Shown here piece by piece: positions 33,255-44,771 of a stretch of DNA of 64,000 bases. Origin of the DNA: Hysterangium stoloniferum (Eukaryota > Basidiomycota > Agaricomycetes > Hysterangiales > Hysterangiaceae); the NCBI GenBank assembly GCA_015178975.1, contig WHVD01000085.1, forward strand, positions 305,694-369,693, given 5' to 3'. Position 1 is the stretch's first letter; each line of letters begins with the position of its first letter. The position numbers were made by a program, and so were the translations under genes. Under the pieces are notes generated by a model, which had not been told where the DNA came from, searched no databases, and worked only from the letters and a program-made list of their open reading frames with translations.

Positions 33255-34640
33255 GTGAAAGAAATTCCGAAGTCTATCCTTAGCATACGATATTGCTCGG
33301 AGAAGCTATATTTAACCAAAGTAGTTATTATATATATATTTAACCGGTCGGACCGAATGGATATTTCGCAATGTGGTCATCGGTTCGGTTCGCGAACACC
33401 AACTGAGGCCGAACCGAAACCTAACCGTGAAACCGGTTTGGGGTCAAACCGAATGGAACACTCGGACAGTACGATATTCGAGAGCGAAAAGGAAAGAGAC
33501 AGGATCTTTCTTCACAATGAGTTTATCAATAGTGAGCAAGACAAAAACATGTTCTGATCAGCTTGGCAGTAAGTACAACTTCGAATGATAATCACAGCCC
33601 TTCTTCCCCTCACTTCACGTGGTGGTGGCTAAAAGAAAATCAGATGTGATGGATGCAATGGACGGCGTGAGGGTGGTCGTACTTTTTAATCACAGTAATT
33701 TCCATCTACATCCAGAATGTCAATTACTTAAAATATACTCCCAACGAAACATTCTTACCGCCACAAGAGTTGCATTCTTAGGCTACAGCTTCTGTTGGCT
33801 GTTGTCGTGCGTTGTGTGGGGTGTTGGGTTCGCTGGGGGGGATAGTTCCAGCAGCTGTGGGAGAAATAATGCAAGCGAGCGCGAGGAGCAAGAGATAGCT
33901 GATACTAAGTCGGAAAGTAAACATGGCTGTTCAACTATGTTGAGGATGGCATTGAAATTTACATGGTGGTTTTATAAGAGAGCCAGGTAGGAGCAATGAT
34001 AGCCTCCGGATCTCAAATCCCTAACATTGGCGCTTGTGATTCGGACATGTCACAAATATGTATACCCGAATCCCAGTTCTCAAAATCACTGATTTGACCT
34101 GGGCGCTTTCTTGCAAGGGGGTGGCGGAACGAGAAAATTGGACATCCGCTCAGATTTTTTTAACTGGCCTGTATGTGGTAATTTTGCATCTCATATAGGG
34201 TAGGTTGTGTTGTCGGGCGTCAATACGACCATGGACTACAATGCATGGTTCTCCTCTATTGGACCGGATCACCGTCACCATCGCTCAACCGCCACCTGGA
34301 ATCCCTTACCCTCGCTCATTCTAAACTATCCTTTTTGGAAAACTTATGTGAATCATGTTAAAACAGTGCTACAGAGTATATGTTCAAATTTTCGGTAGGC
34401 GTTGAGCGAGTGTAAGTCAGAGTTAACTATTGAGTTCAGATCACTATACTACCGGACCCCTGGTGAACTTCAGCCAAGTTAAATTATATTGGAACTTCGT
34501 GGCCGGCGGTGAATTTCAGGTTCCGGGTTTTTGTCATTAGCCGTGGGCGTCCGGACCTCCTGCTCAACCGCGTGTATCAGCTTGGTCAGTGTTCGGCAAA
34601 GCGTTTGGAGGTGATAAGAAAGTCCTTAAGATGGCTCTTG
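33255..34640. other. Region with no supported gene
   Basis: Holds a short stretch of CGGTTCGGTTCG / GAACCGAAACC inverted motifs (about 33340-33450). A 123-codon open frame at 33619-33990 with a hydrophobic middle (ATRVAFLGYSFCWLLSCVVW) and no family match lies here; I do not regard it as established. Confidence 0.35.
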
Positions 34641-34730
34641 TTCCGAATGGACAGAGAAGCTGGATTGAGCTGAAACCTAGCACTCAGGAACCGTGAAGTT
34701 GCCGCATTTTGCGGTGACAACCAGGGTTCC
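34640..34730 (+). repeat. Fragment of the exon-array unit 5' region
   Basis: ACAGAGAAGCTGGATTGAGC followed by GTGAAGTTGCCGCATTTTGC resembles the divergent-ORF region of copies A and B. Isolated and diverged. Confidence 0.45.
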
Positions 34731-35857
34731 TAGCGGATCGGATATGGATCTGATGCGGATGCCGGACATCCTACAGATTGTTGTACGATACGGCTGTTTC
34801 GAGTTGTGTGTATTGTCTGAAATTCCAATGAGATTATTATCTAGTTTAAATAGATGACTGCTTGCGACACTCTCCACATTTCTGTAATAGTAGGAATGGT
34901 CATGAGCATGCAGATGGTCCTTCACTGAGTCGATTTCTGCCGAATGTAATTATATCTCGATCAATATCATCAAGGAAATGGAAATGGTCAATTGCCCTAG
35001 ATAGCTCGCGTAGTACACCTGGTTAGTATATTTACTTAGTGGTATTTTATTTTTTGATGAGTTGGTCTATACTAGCGATCTCATGGGCGTAAGGCTATCG
35101 GTATCAGCCTCACTCGGTCAACATGGACAGGACTTAGTTTTCTTTATTTTTAAAATATTAGGAGGATACAAGGTGAATGTGAGGTTCCCTAGGGAAGAGT
35201 GGGGAAAGGATTAATGGTCAAAGAGAAGATTGATTCTATCACTATAGGATATGGGTTTTTATGTAGTCAAGGTGAATGTGGCAGGAGAACAAAGAACCGC
35301 ATGATCAGGCACAAGGGCGCTACTTAACAATCAAGTGGCGGAACAATGAGTGGTTGATGGGAGAGGTTGGTGATGATGTATGTGGTAAGGTGGCCAGGCT
35401 TACACTACCTTAGATGTCTATTAGCTAGCATTCCTCAACTAGCTTCTCTATGCATGCTTTGATACATTTATTAAATTTATTAAATATTAAATATTAACTA
35501 GTAGAAATGGCAGAAAATATATTCAAAATATCACAGATTGAAGGGCAAATAACTTTAGGAGAATGTGTAAAATCAAACAAAAAGAATGGCCATGCAGTGC
35601 AATGAGAGGATCAGTTGGAAGAATTGAATGAATGTGGGACATATGGGGTAACAACAGCATGCAAAACAATGGCAGCAATATATGAGACAAGGAGGCTAGG
35701 CTGGGGTAGACATAGGGTCATGGGGATTGAGTATGGCCTCCTGCTCAGCTATTGCTGGTTCAGCCTCTAGGGCAGTGTTATACATTCCAGGTGTGAATAC
35801 TACATGGGTCCTTTCATCATTAGGACTTTTTGCATGTTTCCTAGATATACATGATAA
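34731..35857. other. Region with no supported gene
   Basis: Includes an AT-rich patch (about 35465-35500, TATTAAATATTAAATATTAA). I see no coding, RNA or element signal. Confidence 0.4.
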
Positions 35858-36230
35858 TTATTTAATCAATGGGAAAAAATCAAAAACATACCTGCCATTA
35901 ATCCAAAGCACCTTTTGCAATTTGGCACAGTCAACAGTATTCTCCTCCTCAAGAACTTTCAATCTGTACATGTACTCTTCATAGTGCCTGAAATACTGAG
36001 CAGCATTAAATCTGCCAGCTTTAATGCATTGGTCAGTCATATTGCAGAGGTGAACAATGAGTCCATAATGAATTTAAAATAGATGATGCCACATCAGATA
36101 AAACAATAAGACTTGTGGGTGACTTACAATTTCACATGCCAGAGCAATAGCTGGAAACAGCATAGGGGTGAAGGCAGTGGGATCACACACAGTGAGGAGG
36201 GATTGCCTCTAAATGCAAGAATATTGATGA
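35858..36230 (-). pseudogene. Unrecognised two-exon gene fragment
   Basis: Upstream piece RQSLLTVCDPTAFTPMLFPA, then a possible GTAAGT donor near 36125, then MTDQCIKAGRFNAAQYFRHY to LQKVLWINGR. Protein-like composition and plausible splice sites, but short. Family not recognised. Confidence 0.3.
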
Positions 36231-37050
36231 TTTGCTGGATGCTCAGATGTTAAAATACACCCTGTCACAGTATTTCCTATAGGGATGTTAGTATAATGTG
36301 AGACATAGTGTCAGCACTGTGGGTAGCTACTTACATACATGAGGTGGTGCCACACTACAAAATACATAATGTACCATCTGGCCTTAAAAGCACCTCCTAT
36401 GCATGAGATTCCCAGATTCAAGTAAACTCAGTATTGTTTGCTTCTTGATGGTGTATGAAATCTCTTTATCTTGTATACTGCCAAAGCCAAAAATGCTGGG
36501 AACAGCATCAACTATTTGCATGCATAGTGATCCATAGTGTGTTGTCATGTAGCTAACTTGTAGTTAACAAGATCAATGCCAACAGAGTAGTGGTCATGAG
36601 AAGGAGGCATCAATTCCAGTTCTAAGTCCATGTCAAGGGATTCAATAGACTTATTTATTGTAGTGCATGGGTGGCCATCATGGCTTTTGAGAAACTGAAC
36701 ATGATAGGAACTATGGATTAGTGGTGTTTTTGGGTCATTACACCTGTACATTTTAGATTTGCCATCATATCCAATTAGAATGCATTCAATTGACTACTCA
36801 TAAATCTTTGGGTTTACCCTGTTTTGAATTAGGACAAATGCATGACAACTGATCTCCTGCAAATAGGAATAGTCTAGTTTTCAGCCATACCATAATTCCC
36901 ATGGTGTCTTGTCTATCAAGGATTTGGAAGTTGTTTTAACATGTGAATGAGTGGCAGTGAGGTAGAACCTGTCCCATAAGTATGTAGGTAATCTGGCATA
37001 AATATGCATAGTTCTGGCTTGGCCATTAAAGTGCAGTCCAACCATTCTAT

Positions 37051-38524
37051 TGTTAAGAACAGAAAACTGACTGGTGTTGGTAGACCAATGGGGACTGAAC
37101 AGAAGGACTTGGCTTCAACTTATATGCTGTGCCCTTGCAAGTTACCATCGGGTGTCCTTAAATTTTGGGCAGGTGGAAAACTAGTCCTGTCGAATAATCC
37201 TCTTGGTGAGTCACCAATTGGAAGCTGAAGAATAGGTCGTGGGTTGGGTCAAAGGGTTGCAAACTGAGAGTTGGAGACCGAGGGTGAGCGAGCCCAAGCA
37301 GAGGCAGAGAGCAGGATATTTAGAGTGAGACTATGTGTTAAGGAGCATGTGGAGCTTAGCAGAGGGTTTCAGATAAACCCATGGATATTCCAGTAGGATG
37401 TGGCTTCAGCTTATAGACTGCACCCTCGTGAGATCATGTTGTCCAATTTCAGACAGGCAGACAGGAATCCTGGGGAGTCTGGGAGTAGTTGGTGAGTTGA
37501 AAGGTTGGAGGGTTGGGCAGTGATGAGTTGGAGGTCAAGTAACAGATTGAGTTAAAAGTTGAGAGATAGATAGGTCGGAGCCTGTGGGCTCCAACAGGAT
37601 AAATAGCGGTGTGTTTCAAAGAGGGATAGAGCAGGAAATCTAAACTGGGAACTTAGTTGATTTTCTGACCGGATTGTATGTACAACATTAGCTAGTTTAT
37701 ATAGACTGCTGAGTGTATGCAGTACCAAATCCAGTAATAATGAGATCCAAACAAGTAATCATGAAACGAGATAAGTAAACACCAAGTTTGATGTTTAGGA
37801 ATGGAACGGAGTCCGAAACATGACAGGTCATTAGACCATAATGGGAATGGAGTGGGAGCAGAGTCCAAATAGTGACAGGTCATTTGTCCATAACGGGAAT
37901 GGGGCTCCGTTAGAGAGCTGACAGGTTTTCTGAGCAGAGTCTGGTGACTGGTACATGGGACAAGGTCAGAGATAGACAGGTGCAGGTCCCGGCAGGTATT
38001 CCAGTGACTGATACATGAGATGGCAAAGGTCAGGCATGAACAGGATTGATGTCCAGGTCCCAGGGGGTATTCCAGTCAACTGATAACTGGTGCATGTAGG
38101 GTGTGGGTGCATATAGGGTAGTGCCCAGAGTCCGGTGGGTTTTCTGGTTGTAACCCTATGAGAGTTATTTAGGAGTGTTCTGAGTTGATATTCTGATTGT
38201 CCTAATACTACGATACATGAGTGGCATATATATGGAAATCTGGCACGTATCCAAATGAAAACAGAAAAAAGGAAAATACTAATGGAGAAGACAGAACTAC
38301 ATATAGACCGATAGATGGAACATTATAAATATGGATGTAGACTACTACAGGGGTGGAAAAGGTGTAAACTGGTTGTATAGGATAAGGGGCAGACAGAAAT
38401 ACCAATCAGGAACAATGGAGGTACTTAATGGGGTTAGTCAGAATACTGACAGTTTGCAAGTGATTGGAGTTTTGCATGAGGTCTGATCAGGTCTGACGGT
38501 GTGCCAAGTGTACAGGTCATAACA
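37051..38524 (-). mobile_element. Solo LTR related to Ty3-2, itself split, duplication TCTAT
   Basis: Starts TGTTAAGAAC and ends GTCATAACA, flanked by TCTAT (37046-37050 and 38525-38529). Without the nested LTR and its duplication it is about 649 bp, close to the 627-bp relative at 39469-40095, and shares the ATATTCTGATT start motif (38188-38198). It lies in the copia integrase relic. Confidence 0.88.
37336..38155 (-). mobile_element. Solo LTR nested in the LTR above, duplication CTATG
   Basis: 820 bp starting TGTTAAGGAGC and ending TTGTAACC (CA has decayed to CC), flanked by CTATG (37331-37335 and 38156-38160). Removing it and one CTATG restores alignment to the 39469-40095 LTR. Distantly related to that family at its ends. 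Confidence 0.85.
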
Positions 38525-39021
38525 TCTATGCATCCAATGTGTGCTGATGTATATGAGCTGTGAATTGATGATTAGTCCCTCTAGAGGCCAACCAATGAGC
38601 CATTTCATGGCTTTTGAGTTCTCCATTGTCTGTCTGGTAAATTCCAACCTTTAACCCTGTCTCAACTTCACATGTGCACTCCCAAGATTGAAGTTGTGAG
38701 AAGGCATCACTTTTTAGTTTAAGCAAGATGGTCCAGGAATAACTTGAATAATCATCTACAATATTCACATATTTTTGGAACAGATGTCTTAGTCTGTTTG
38801 CCAAGGATACAGGCATCACATTTAGTGGGAGTGATGGGGGATGTCGCACCTTGGATGAGGCCAGTATGGAACATATCACAAATGGCTTGATAGTTCACAT
38901 GGCCAAGCTGATGGTGCCAAGATTCAATGGTAGGTGCATGATGAGTGATGAAAGTGTGCTCGGTTTGGGCTGAGTAGATATTCAGAGAATAAAGATGTTT
39001 TTGTGGGAGTATGTTTCCTCA

Positions 39022-39217
39022 CTTGACCTCTGACTTATCTATCTCGACTCCCTGACCTCTCAACCCATGAACCCCACCCAGACTCCCCGGGATTCCCATC
39101 CGCCCGTTTGAAATTGGACAAGATGATCTCGCGAGGGTGCAGCCTATAAGCTGAAGCCAAGTCCTACTGGCTTTCCCATGGGTTTCTCCAGAAACCCTCC
39201 GTGTACACACCTTAACA
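39022..39217 (+). repeat. Fragment of the 37336-38155 LTR family
   Basis: Reverse-complement match to the first ~220 bp of the nested LTR, ending CCTTAACA at 39217. The left part is missing. Confidence 0.7.
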
Positions 39218-39298
39218 AAGACTCCACTCAGGCCCAATTAACATCTAAAAATCAGAGAGAACTGTTTAAAAATATGATACCCTGGGGGATCACAGTAT

Positions 39299-39467
39299 GA
39301 GAACTCTCTACTATTGGAGCGAAGCTACTTAGAGTAGAGTGGTGTAGATATAAGCCAGTGCTATAACTAGGCTTTCAGATGAGGAACCTACTCCTCATCT
39401 GAACTAACTATATACTAGAATACATGGTCTGTGCACTGGTCTGTGTATTCCAAAGAATCTATACAGA
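39299..39467 (-). repeat. Possible LTR of the copia relic
   Basis: Minus-strand TGTATAGATTC...GAGAGTTCTCA, followed by GGGTATCATATT-like sequence that could be a degraded primer site, upstream of the copia relic and in the same orientation. No partner LTR seen. Confidence 0.3.
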
Positions 39468-39468
39468 T

Positions 39469-40095
39469 TGTCACAACCCATGTTTTCAGTAAACCATTAA
39501 CCCCAAATTGGAATTCATGCAGACACGTTCTTGAGTCCCCAATTCGCAGAAGACATTGGCCTCCCAACTAACCCCATTAGGCACCTCCATTGTTCCCATT
39601 TGGTGTTTCATCCGCCCCTTATCTTATACAACCAGACTAGTAATCCTGCCTTTCTGTCCCTGTCTATGACCAGATTTATAATGTCCTGCCTTTTCTACCC
39701 CTGTTCACATCACTCTGTTTTCATTTGGCTAAGTGCCAGTTTTCTGTATATAAACTGTTCATGTATCATAGTTTTCGGTTAATCAGAATATCAACTCAGA
39801 ACACTTGTATACAACTCTCATAGTCTCACTCTAAGTATCCCACCCTCCGCCTCTGCTTGTGCTCACTTACCCTCAGTTTCTGACTCTCGGTCTCCGACCC
39901 AACCTCCCGACTCATCCTTTGGTTTCCGATTGGTGATTTACCATAAGGTTTCCTCAACAGGACTAATACTCACCCACCTGAAATTTAAGGACACCTGACA
40001 GTAACTTGCAAGGGTGCAGCATATAAGCTGAAGCCAAGTTCTTCTGTTCGGTCCCTGTCGGTCTACCGACATCAGTCAGTTTTCTGTTCTTAACA
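39469..40095 (+). mobile_element. Solo LTR related to Ty3-2, duplication CAGAT
   Basis: 627 bp, TGTCACAACCC...CTTAACA, flanked by CAGAT (39464-39468 and 40096-40100). Carries TATATAAA (39747-39754) and AATCAGAATAT (39781-39791) with the spacing seen in Ty3-2. Shares the GACTGAGAG-type segment in diverged form. Confidence 0.9.
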
Positions 40096-40439
40096 CAGAT
40101 CTAGGACACATGACTATCTAATAATACTGTCACATAAGACCATGAACCAGATGGATCCAAACAGTCACAAGGCAAGATATGCTATTATAACTAATCCTAC
40201 ATTATCATATTCTAACAAGAACTCAAGCATAGAAAAGAGCAGTCTCATCTGTATTAAAAATATCACATGGCATGTAACCCTCTTTTTTGATGAGTTCTTG
40301 AATGCACACCTGCTCTTTTTCAACAGTATCAGGAGATGTAGAGGCAGCTTCACCATATCATTTCATATCCTTCAAGCCCTTTTGTGCTTTAAAACAGTAA
40401 AACCACCCTTCACTCAAGCTAAGGTGCTCACTATCTGGC

Positions 40440-41715
40440 AAGCAAATGTTTTCCATTAGGTTCTCAGCACTGAGATCTTTGTATGTTCCAAGTGCCATAT
40501 TAGGTGACATCCTGGATGGCAAAACCTTGTGTTTGTCCTTCTGAACCTGATGATTGTTGAAGTGATCTTGTAAATGATTAAGCTCCTGTTGGATGAGCTT
40601 CAGCCATAACCACTGAACCAGCTCACTGTGATGTGTTAGTGATAATTAGATATCTAACGAGTAAGACTTACAAATGACGAATGTCCATTGGATTATAAAT
40701 GTCCTCACCAGCATCCCAGTGTACTTTCACATTATCACCCCACTTGAGATGAAGTTGGAGCCACCCATGCTCAATGGTAGTATTGTGCATTGATTTTAAA
40801 AAATGGTGTGCAGGAAGGCCATCCACACACAAATCCGGTGAAAATGTCTCCCTATACATAACCAAACATCAGTAGAAAAACAATAGACATAACACCATTG
40901 CACCTTAAGGCATTCACAATACCAAAGACTCTGCCAGTCTCACTCCCACAGTCAGTTGTCATTTATTTGAACAGGCATATGTACCTGTATTACATTAGTA
41001 CAATAGATTGTCAGATGGAAAACTCACCACCCATCTTTTCGATCAAGCTCAAATATAAATATGTAATCACCACCTTCAGACGATTGTTTGGAAGCACCCA
41101 GATCCCCAACCATGCCCTTGACCATACATCTTGTATTGCCCACAGTGGAAAACCAATCGCTGCCAGCTTGTCATGGCAATCCCCACTCCACTCTTGATGA
41201 GGGCCCAATAGCACAAGGGGCAAACAATTTATCTTTCTTGCACCAAGTTGTCTGATCACGAAACCAGTTGGGTCTTGACGCCACATAGTTTGTGTAATAA
41301 AACTTCTGGAAAGAATTATTAAAAAATGCAGTAGGCTGCAATGCACACACATACCATGTTAAGTTAACCCCAGTCCCTGCAGTAATGGCTTCCTTCACTG
41401 CCCGTGGTCCTTGCCAGCTTGTGAGATCCTGAGCCATTTGGTCAAGAATGAGTTGCCACTTCACAGTATTTGGGAGACTCTTCGTTGTAGCACTGCTGCC
41501 TTGTAAGCCAAGCTGCCTGCAATGACGAGCAATAGTTGCTTCGCTAATAAAAGAAAAAAAGTGAGGTTGAATATCTAGAGAGCAATACAAGTCATACCTC
41601 ATCTGGATCCCATGCTCTGCAAGAAGTAGCTTGCTGAGTATCTTATGGTTGGTAATGCCACGTCGGTGGTATTCAATGAGAAGTTGCTTTATGTTTTCGT
41701 CTTTAGAAGGTGCTA
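40440..41715 (-). pseudogene. Intron-containing DDE integrase-like transposase gene, broken
   Basis: Minus strand. Exon pieces in order: KQLLIEYHRRGITNHKILSK (about 41590-41710), then ATIARHCRQLGLQGSSATTK, then TMWRQDPTGFVIRQLGARKI and GPHQEWSGDCHDKLAAIGFP with WLGIWVLPNNRLKVVITYLY. TTDCGSETGRVFG follows, then FSPDLCVDGLPAHHFLKSMH with NTTIEHGWLQLHLKWGD, and ELVQWLWLKLIQQELNHLQD. GT-AG introns separate them. The Asp of GDCHD, the Asp of TDCGSE and the Glu of TIEHGW fit a D-D-E integrase-type core. It matches, from memory, a basidiomycete integrase-core family that sits outside LTR elements. A frame slip near TTDCGSE and missing ends make it a pseudogene. Confidence 0.62.
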
Positions 41716-43536
41716 TGAATGGTTATTCAAAAACAAATGTTAACAATAATTATATGAGACAGTGGAAGATTACTCATGGTAGTGATTGTATTGATTGGAC
41801 CCTGAAGGATTCTGATTGTACTGGGTGCTAGGCTGGGATAGCACAGACTCGGTATCTGACATCAACGATAATGATATGAGCAGTGGCAGTGACAGTGGGC
41901 ACTGGTGGCAATGATAGTGGATAGTGGCGGAGGTGATAGTGGAGGGAATGACAGTAATATTAGGCAGCCGGCAGTGAAAAATGACAGTGATAGAAGGCAG
42001 CCGCAATGTCGACCATTGTCAATGAGAATTCTAAGTGTGAAACTATCCATTATATAATGAGTTCAGATTTGGCGAGTTGATGGATGACATTTGCATTTAA
42101 CTCATCACTGTCAGAATCTAGACCTGATACAGTTGGGACACTGTAAATGATAAAGTGATGATGAGTGCAAATATTAGGATTGTAATGACAACACTTGGCT
42201 GGACATTGAGTGCTGCATGCAGGCACCTACCCAGCTAGGATTTGGTAAGTTATCATCCCATAATGTGGCAACTTTGTTGGAATTGGTGATGAAACAACCC
42301 TTTACTAGGGGCATTTCACCCATTTACTCACTTTTTCATAGGAGGATGCTAATTGTGGACCATGTTTTCTGAGGTTAATGCATGCCAGAACCAGTTTACA
42401 CCTAAACTAGCATCCTACCTATCATGTCAGAAGGTGATTCACTAACTGACACATTGATTGACAAACAAGTACTATTATTACAAGTCTATCACCCACTTGT
42501 AGATTGTGTATTACAATAAGCCAACTCATACTATTTTTAATATAACCTACTCAGACAAATGGAAAGTTATATGGTCTAGGAACAGCACCCTGAAAACTTG
42601 ACATAACTTGTTATCCATTTTGTTTCAGTTTCAATCTACGCTAAGACACGGCGGGTCGGAGGTGGTAAGGTAAGAGAAAGGCAGTGGAAAGAAAGTCAGA
42701 GCTTGAAAAGAAGGGCAATGAAAGGAAAGGGAGCGGCCTGATGGCGCAAGCAAGGCCGGCGCTATATTTGTAAGCTCTGGCCAATACCAAAATGAATAAA
42801 CATGTTGATTCGCAGTACATAAGATAACCATGCACATCGCACTCTGGGCGGTCCGTCCAAGCAAGGCCGGCGGTCCGAGCCGCCGCTCTGATCAAACATT
42901 AGGCATGGCGGCCACCAATCTACTGTTCAGTTAATCATTTCCTTATATTCTAGTCCAACACTTTGAATAGTGGCTGTCTTACGTGAGACGTCCGGATCAA
43001 AGCTAAGACTTTTCGTCAAATCACTACCAGTGACAACGACTATCAACAAAGAGCACGTGAAAAGAAGTACATATGAGAAGCTACGGGAATCTACTAGTGA
43101 GTAAATATCTATATACTACTCCTTCAAATTCGCGCCAATTTCTCTCAACAATTACTGACACTCACAATGACGGGTCTTACACACCAAAGTATATAATTTT
43201 AACCAGTCCATATTGTTTTATTTAGACTTGCTGATTGTTATTAATTCCAGGACACATCAAGTTAAAGCGCTCTGTTGTTGGTCGTAAACTTCTTTGCTCA
43301 TATGCGCTCACCAATATTTTCCAGATTCCCGTTGCTCCGCAATATATTTGACCTTCCGGCAGTAATATTGGTTCCTTATAAATAGAGAGTCTCACTGCGC
43401 CGCTCTCGACACCCCAAGGAGTGGTCGCTTTTTTGGCACTGCGTGTTCGCCCTGGAGGTCGCGGACGTTTCAGGGTCTCGGAAGGCATGGGCGGGGAGAC
43501 GGCCGGCGTCGAGAAAAGGCATCACTGGAACAGCCA
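41716..43536. other. Region with one dispersed repeat and no supported gene
   Basis: Apart from the ~260-bp repeat at 42280-42542 and a short exon-array-unit fragment next to it (about 42248-42275), I see simple-sequence-like GGCAGTGACAGTG patches (41880-41990) and small open frames without homology. Confidence 0.45.
42280..42542 (-). repeat. ~260-bp dispersed repeat, copy 3
   Basis: Reverse-complement copy of 18400-18661; begins GAATTGGTGATGAAAC and ends CTATTTTTAATA on the plus strand. Confidence 0.65.
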
Positions 43537-44320
43537 GCTCATGGAACAGCAACTTGTTGTCAAGGAAGTTCTCCAGCATTGCCAGGTTGATGAAATAGAC
43601 TGCAATCTTAGTGCTTTGAGCCAATTTCTGGATATCCATTCTGATATTTCGGAGCACAGAATTGAATACCTCTCCAGATATGTCTAGAAACCATGTGTCC
43701 TGGGAAACGCAATGTATGAAAAGCCGATGTAATCTGTAGCCAAACAGCCTATGTCGATTCAACAAGGTCTTTAAGTAGGCTCTGATGGCAATAAGCTCTT
43801 CTGCTACAGACAGCTGACGCACATGGCATACGTTTCGATGACATCCGCAAGGGCACCAATGAGGCGGGGATGTTGGTTATCAGGGCACGATAAGTAGCCA
43901 GTAATTTCTACGATAAATGTAGATGGAACATCATCCAAGTTGGTATAAAACGGTGATTTTATGAGGGACTTATACAGTACCGACGTAATGACGGTTGTTG
44001 TATTCCTATCCCACCATTGAGGGCCCGGGTAACATGTGAAGGCGTGACCCAATGATGCTATAAGCTTCAAGATCAGAGTGTCATGATTGTTCCTTAGCTG
44101 TCTTTCATCATAATTCAACCAGAAGTCCCCTAAAACTCTCGACGCTTGTTCCCGAATTCGAAGCGGGTATGAGGGTCTACAAAGCGTGAGTAGGTCGAGT
44201 GTATCCCAATGCTTGACACAGCGGAATTATCCCTACCTCAACAAATCAGCGCTTTCTCGGATTACTATTCCTCATGTTGGAAGTGTTAAATATTTTGGGA
44301 CTCTCAATGTATGAGGCCGA
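43537..44320 (-). pseudogene. Exon-array gene, copy D, 3' part
   Basis: Last exon on the minus strand (43537-44176) after an intron whose acceptor TTTGTAG is at 44177. It contains NRDT-like LILKLIASLGHAFTCYPGPQ and CVSQDTWFLDISGEVFNSVL. A 1-nt loss near 43825 shifts the frame, and homology ends near 43537. The piece at about 44236-44300 is the end of the preceding exon. Belongs to the same copy as 49580-50247, separated by a copia element. Confidence 0.75.
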
Positions 44321-44346
44321 AGCACACTATTGTATAACGCTAACTA

Positions 44347-44767
44347 TGTTAGTAATCAAGTCTTCACGTAAAACGTAACCGAAATATGGATCCGATGACG
44401 AATATATGCGCATATATGCGCATATATTGAGGTGCCGCTAAGGGGGAAGTAACTCCTAATCTCCTTAATGATGCAATGGACTAGAAACTTCGAGTATCTA
44501 AATTTCCCCTATTTAGTCCCCTAATAACTCTCCTAAAACAATTAGAAAGTAGATAAAAAGTCGCAATATTTTGCCATATACCTCAGTGAAGTTTACTCAC
44601 TCACTCACTGAGGTATATGCATAATCATTTATTATTCATTCTATTACTTATTAAATATCTTGTAGTTTCGCAAACAGGTACTATAATATATAGTGAAGTT
44701 TACTCACTCACTCACTGAGTTTCGCAAACAGACTCAATCCTTTCGAAATATTGTCTCCTAATTAACA
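44347..44767 (+). repeat. Copia 5' LTR
   Basis: 421 bp, TGTTAGTAATC...AATTAACA. Contains a hairpin (arms 44575-44589 and 44605-44619, 15 bp) whose loop holds a TCAC microsatellite, one unit longer than in the 3' LTR. GGTTATGGGCCC follows as the probable primer site. Confidence 0.93.
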
Positions 44768-44771
44768 GGTT

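Larger units (their letters stand above)
36500..39010 (-). pseudogene. Ty1/copia pol relic (integrase), split by LTR insertions
   Basis: Minus strand. GAG-pre-integrase text (ESWHHQLGHVNYQAICDMFH) at about 38880-38940, then the integrase core: NIVDDYSSYSWTILL, TDNGELKSHEMAHWLA (second Asp) and the HQFTAHIHQ stretch. Coding stops at 38525-38529 where a solo LTR inserted, and resumes left of 37051 with NGQARTMHIYARLPTYLWD, then KTPWELWYG and CILIGYDGKSKMYR at about 36750. The catalytic Glu position falls in GCIERMVG-like text across the junction. Several stops. RT and RNase H are not seen. Confidence 0.75.

Noticed and set aside
33619-33990. 123-codon frame with a hydrophobic middle as a small membrane protein
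   Set aside because: No second copy, no splice or promoter support, and Ser/Gly-rich low-complexity part; kept only as a note in the region entry.
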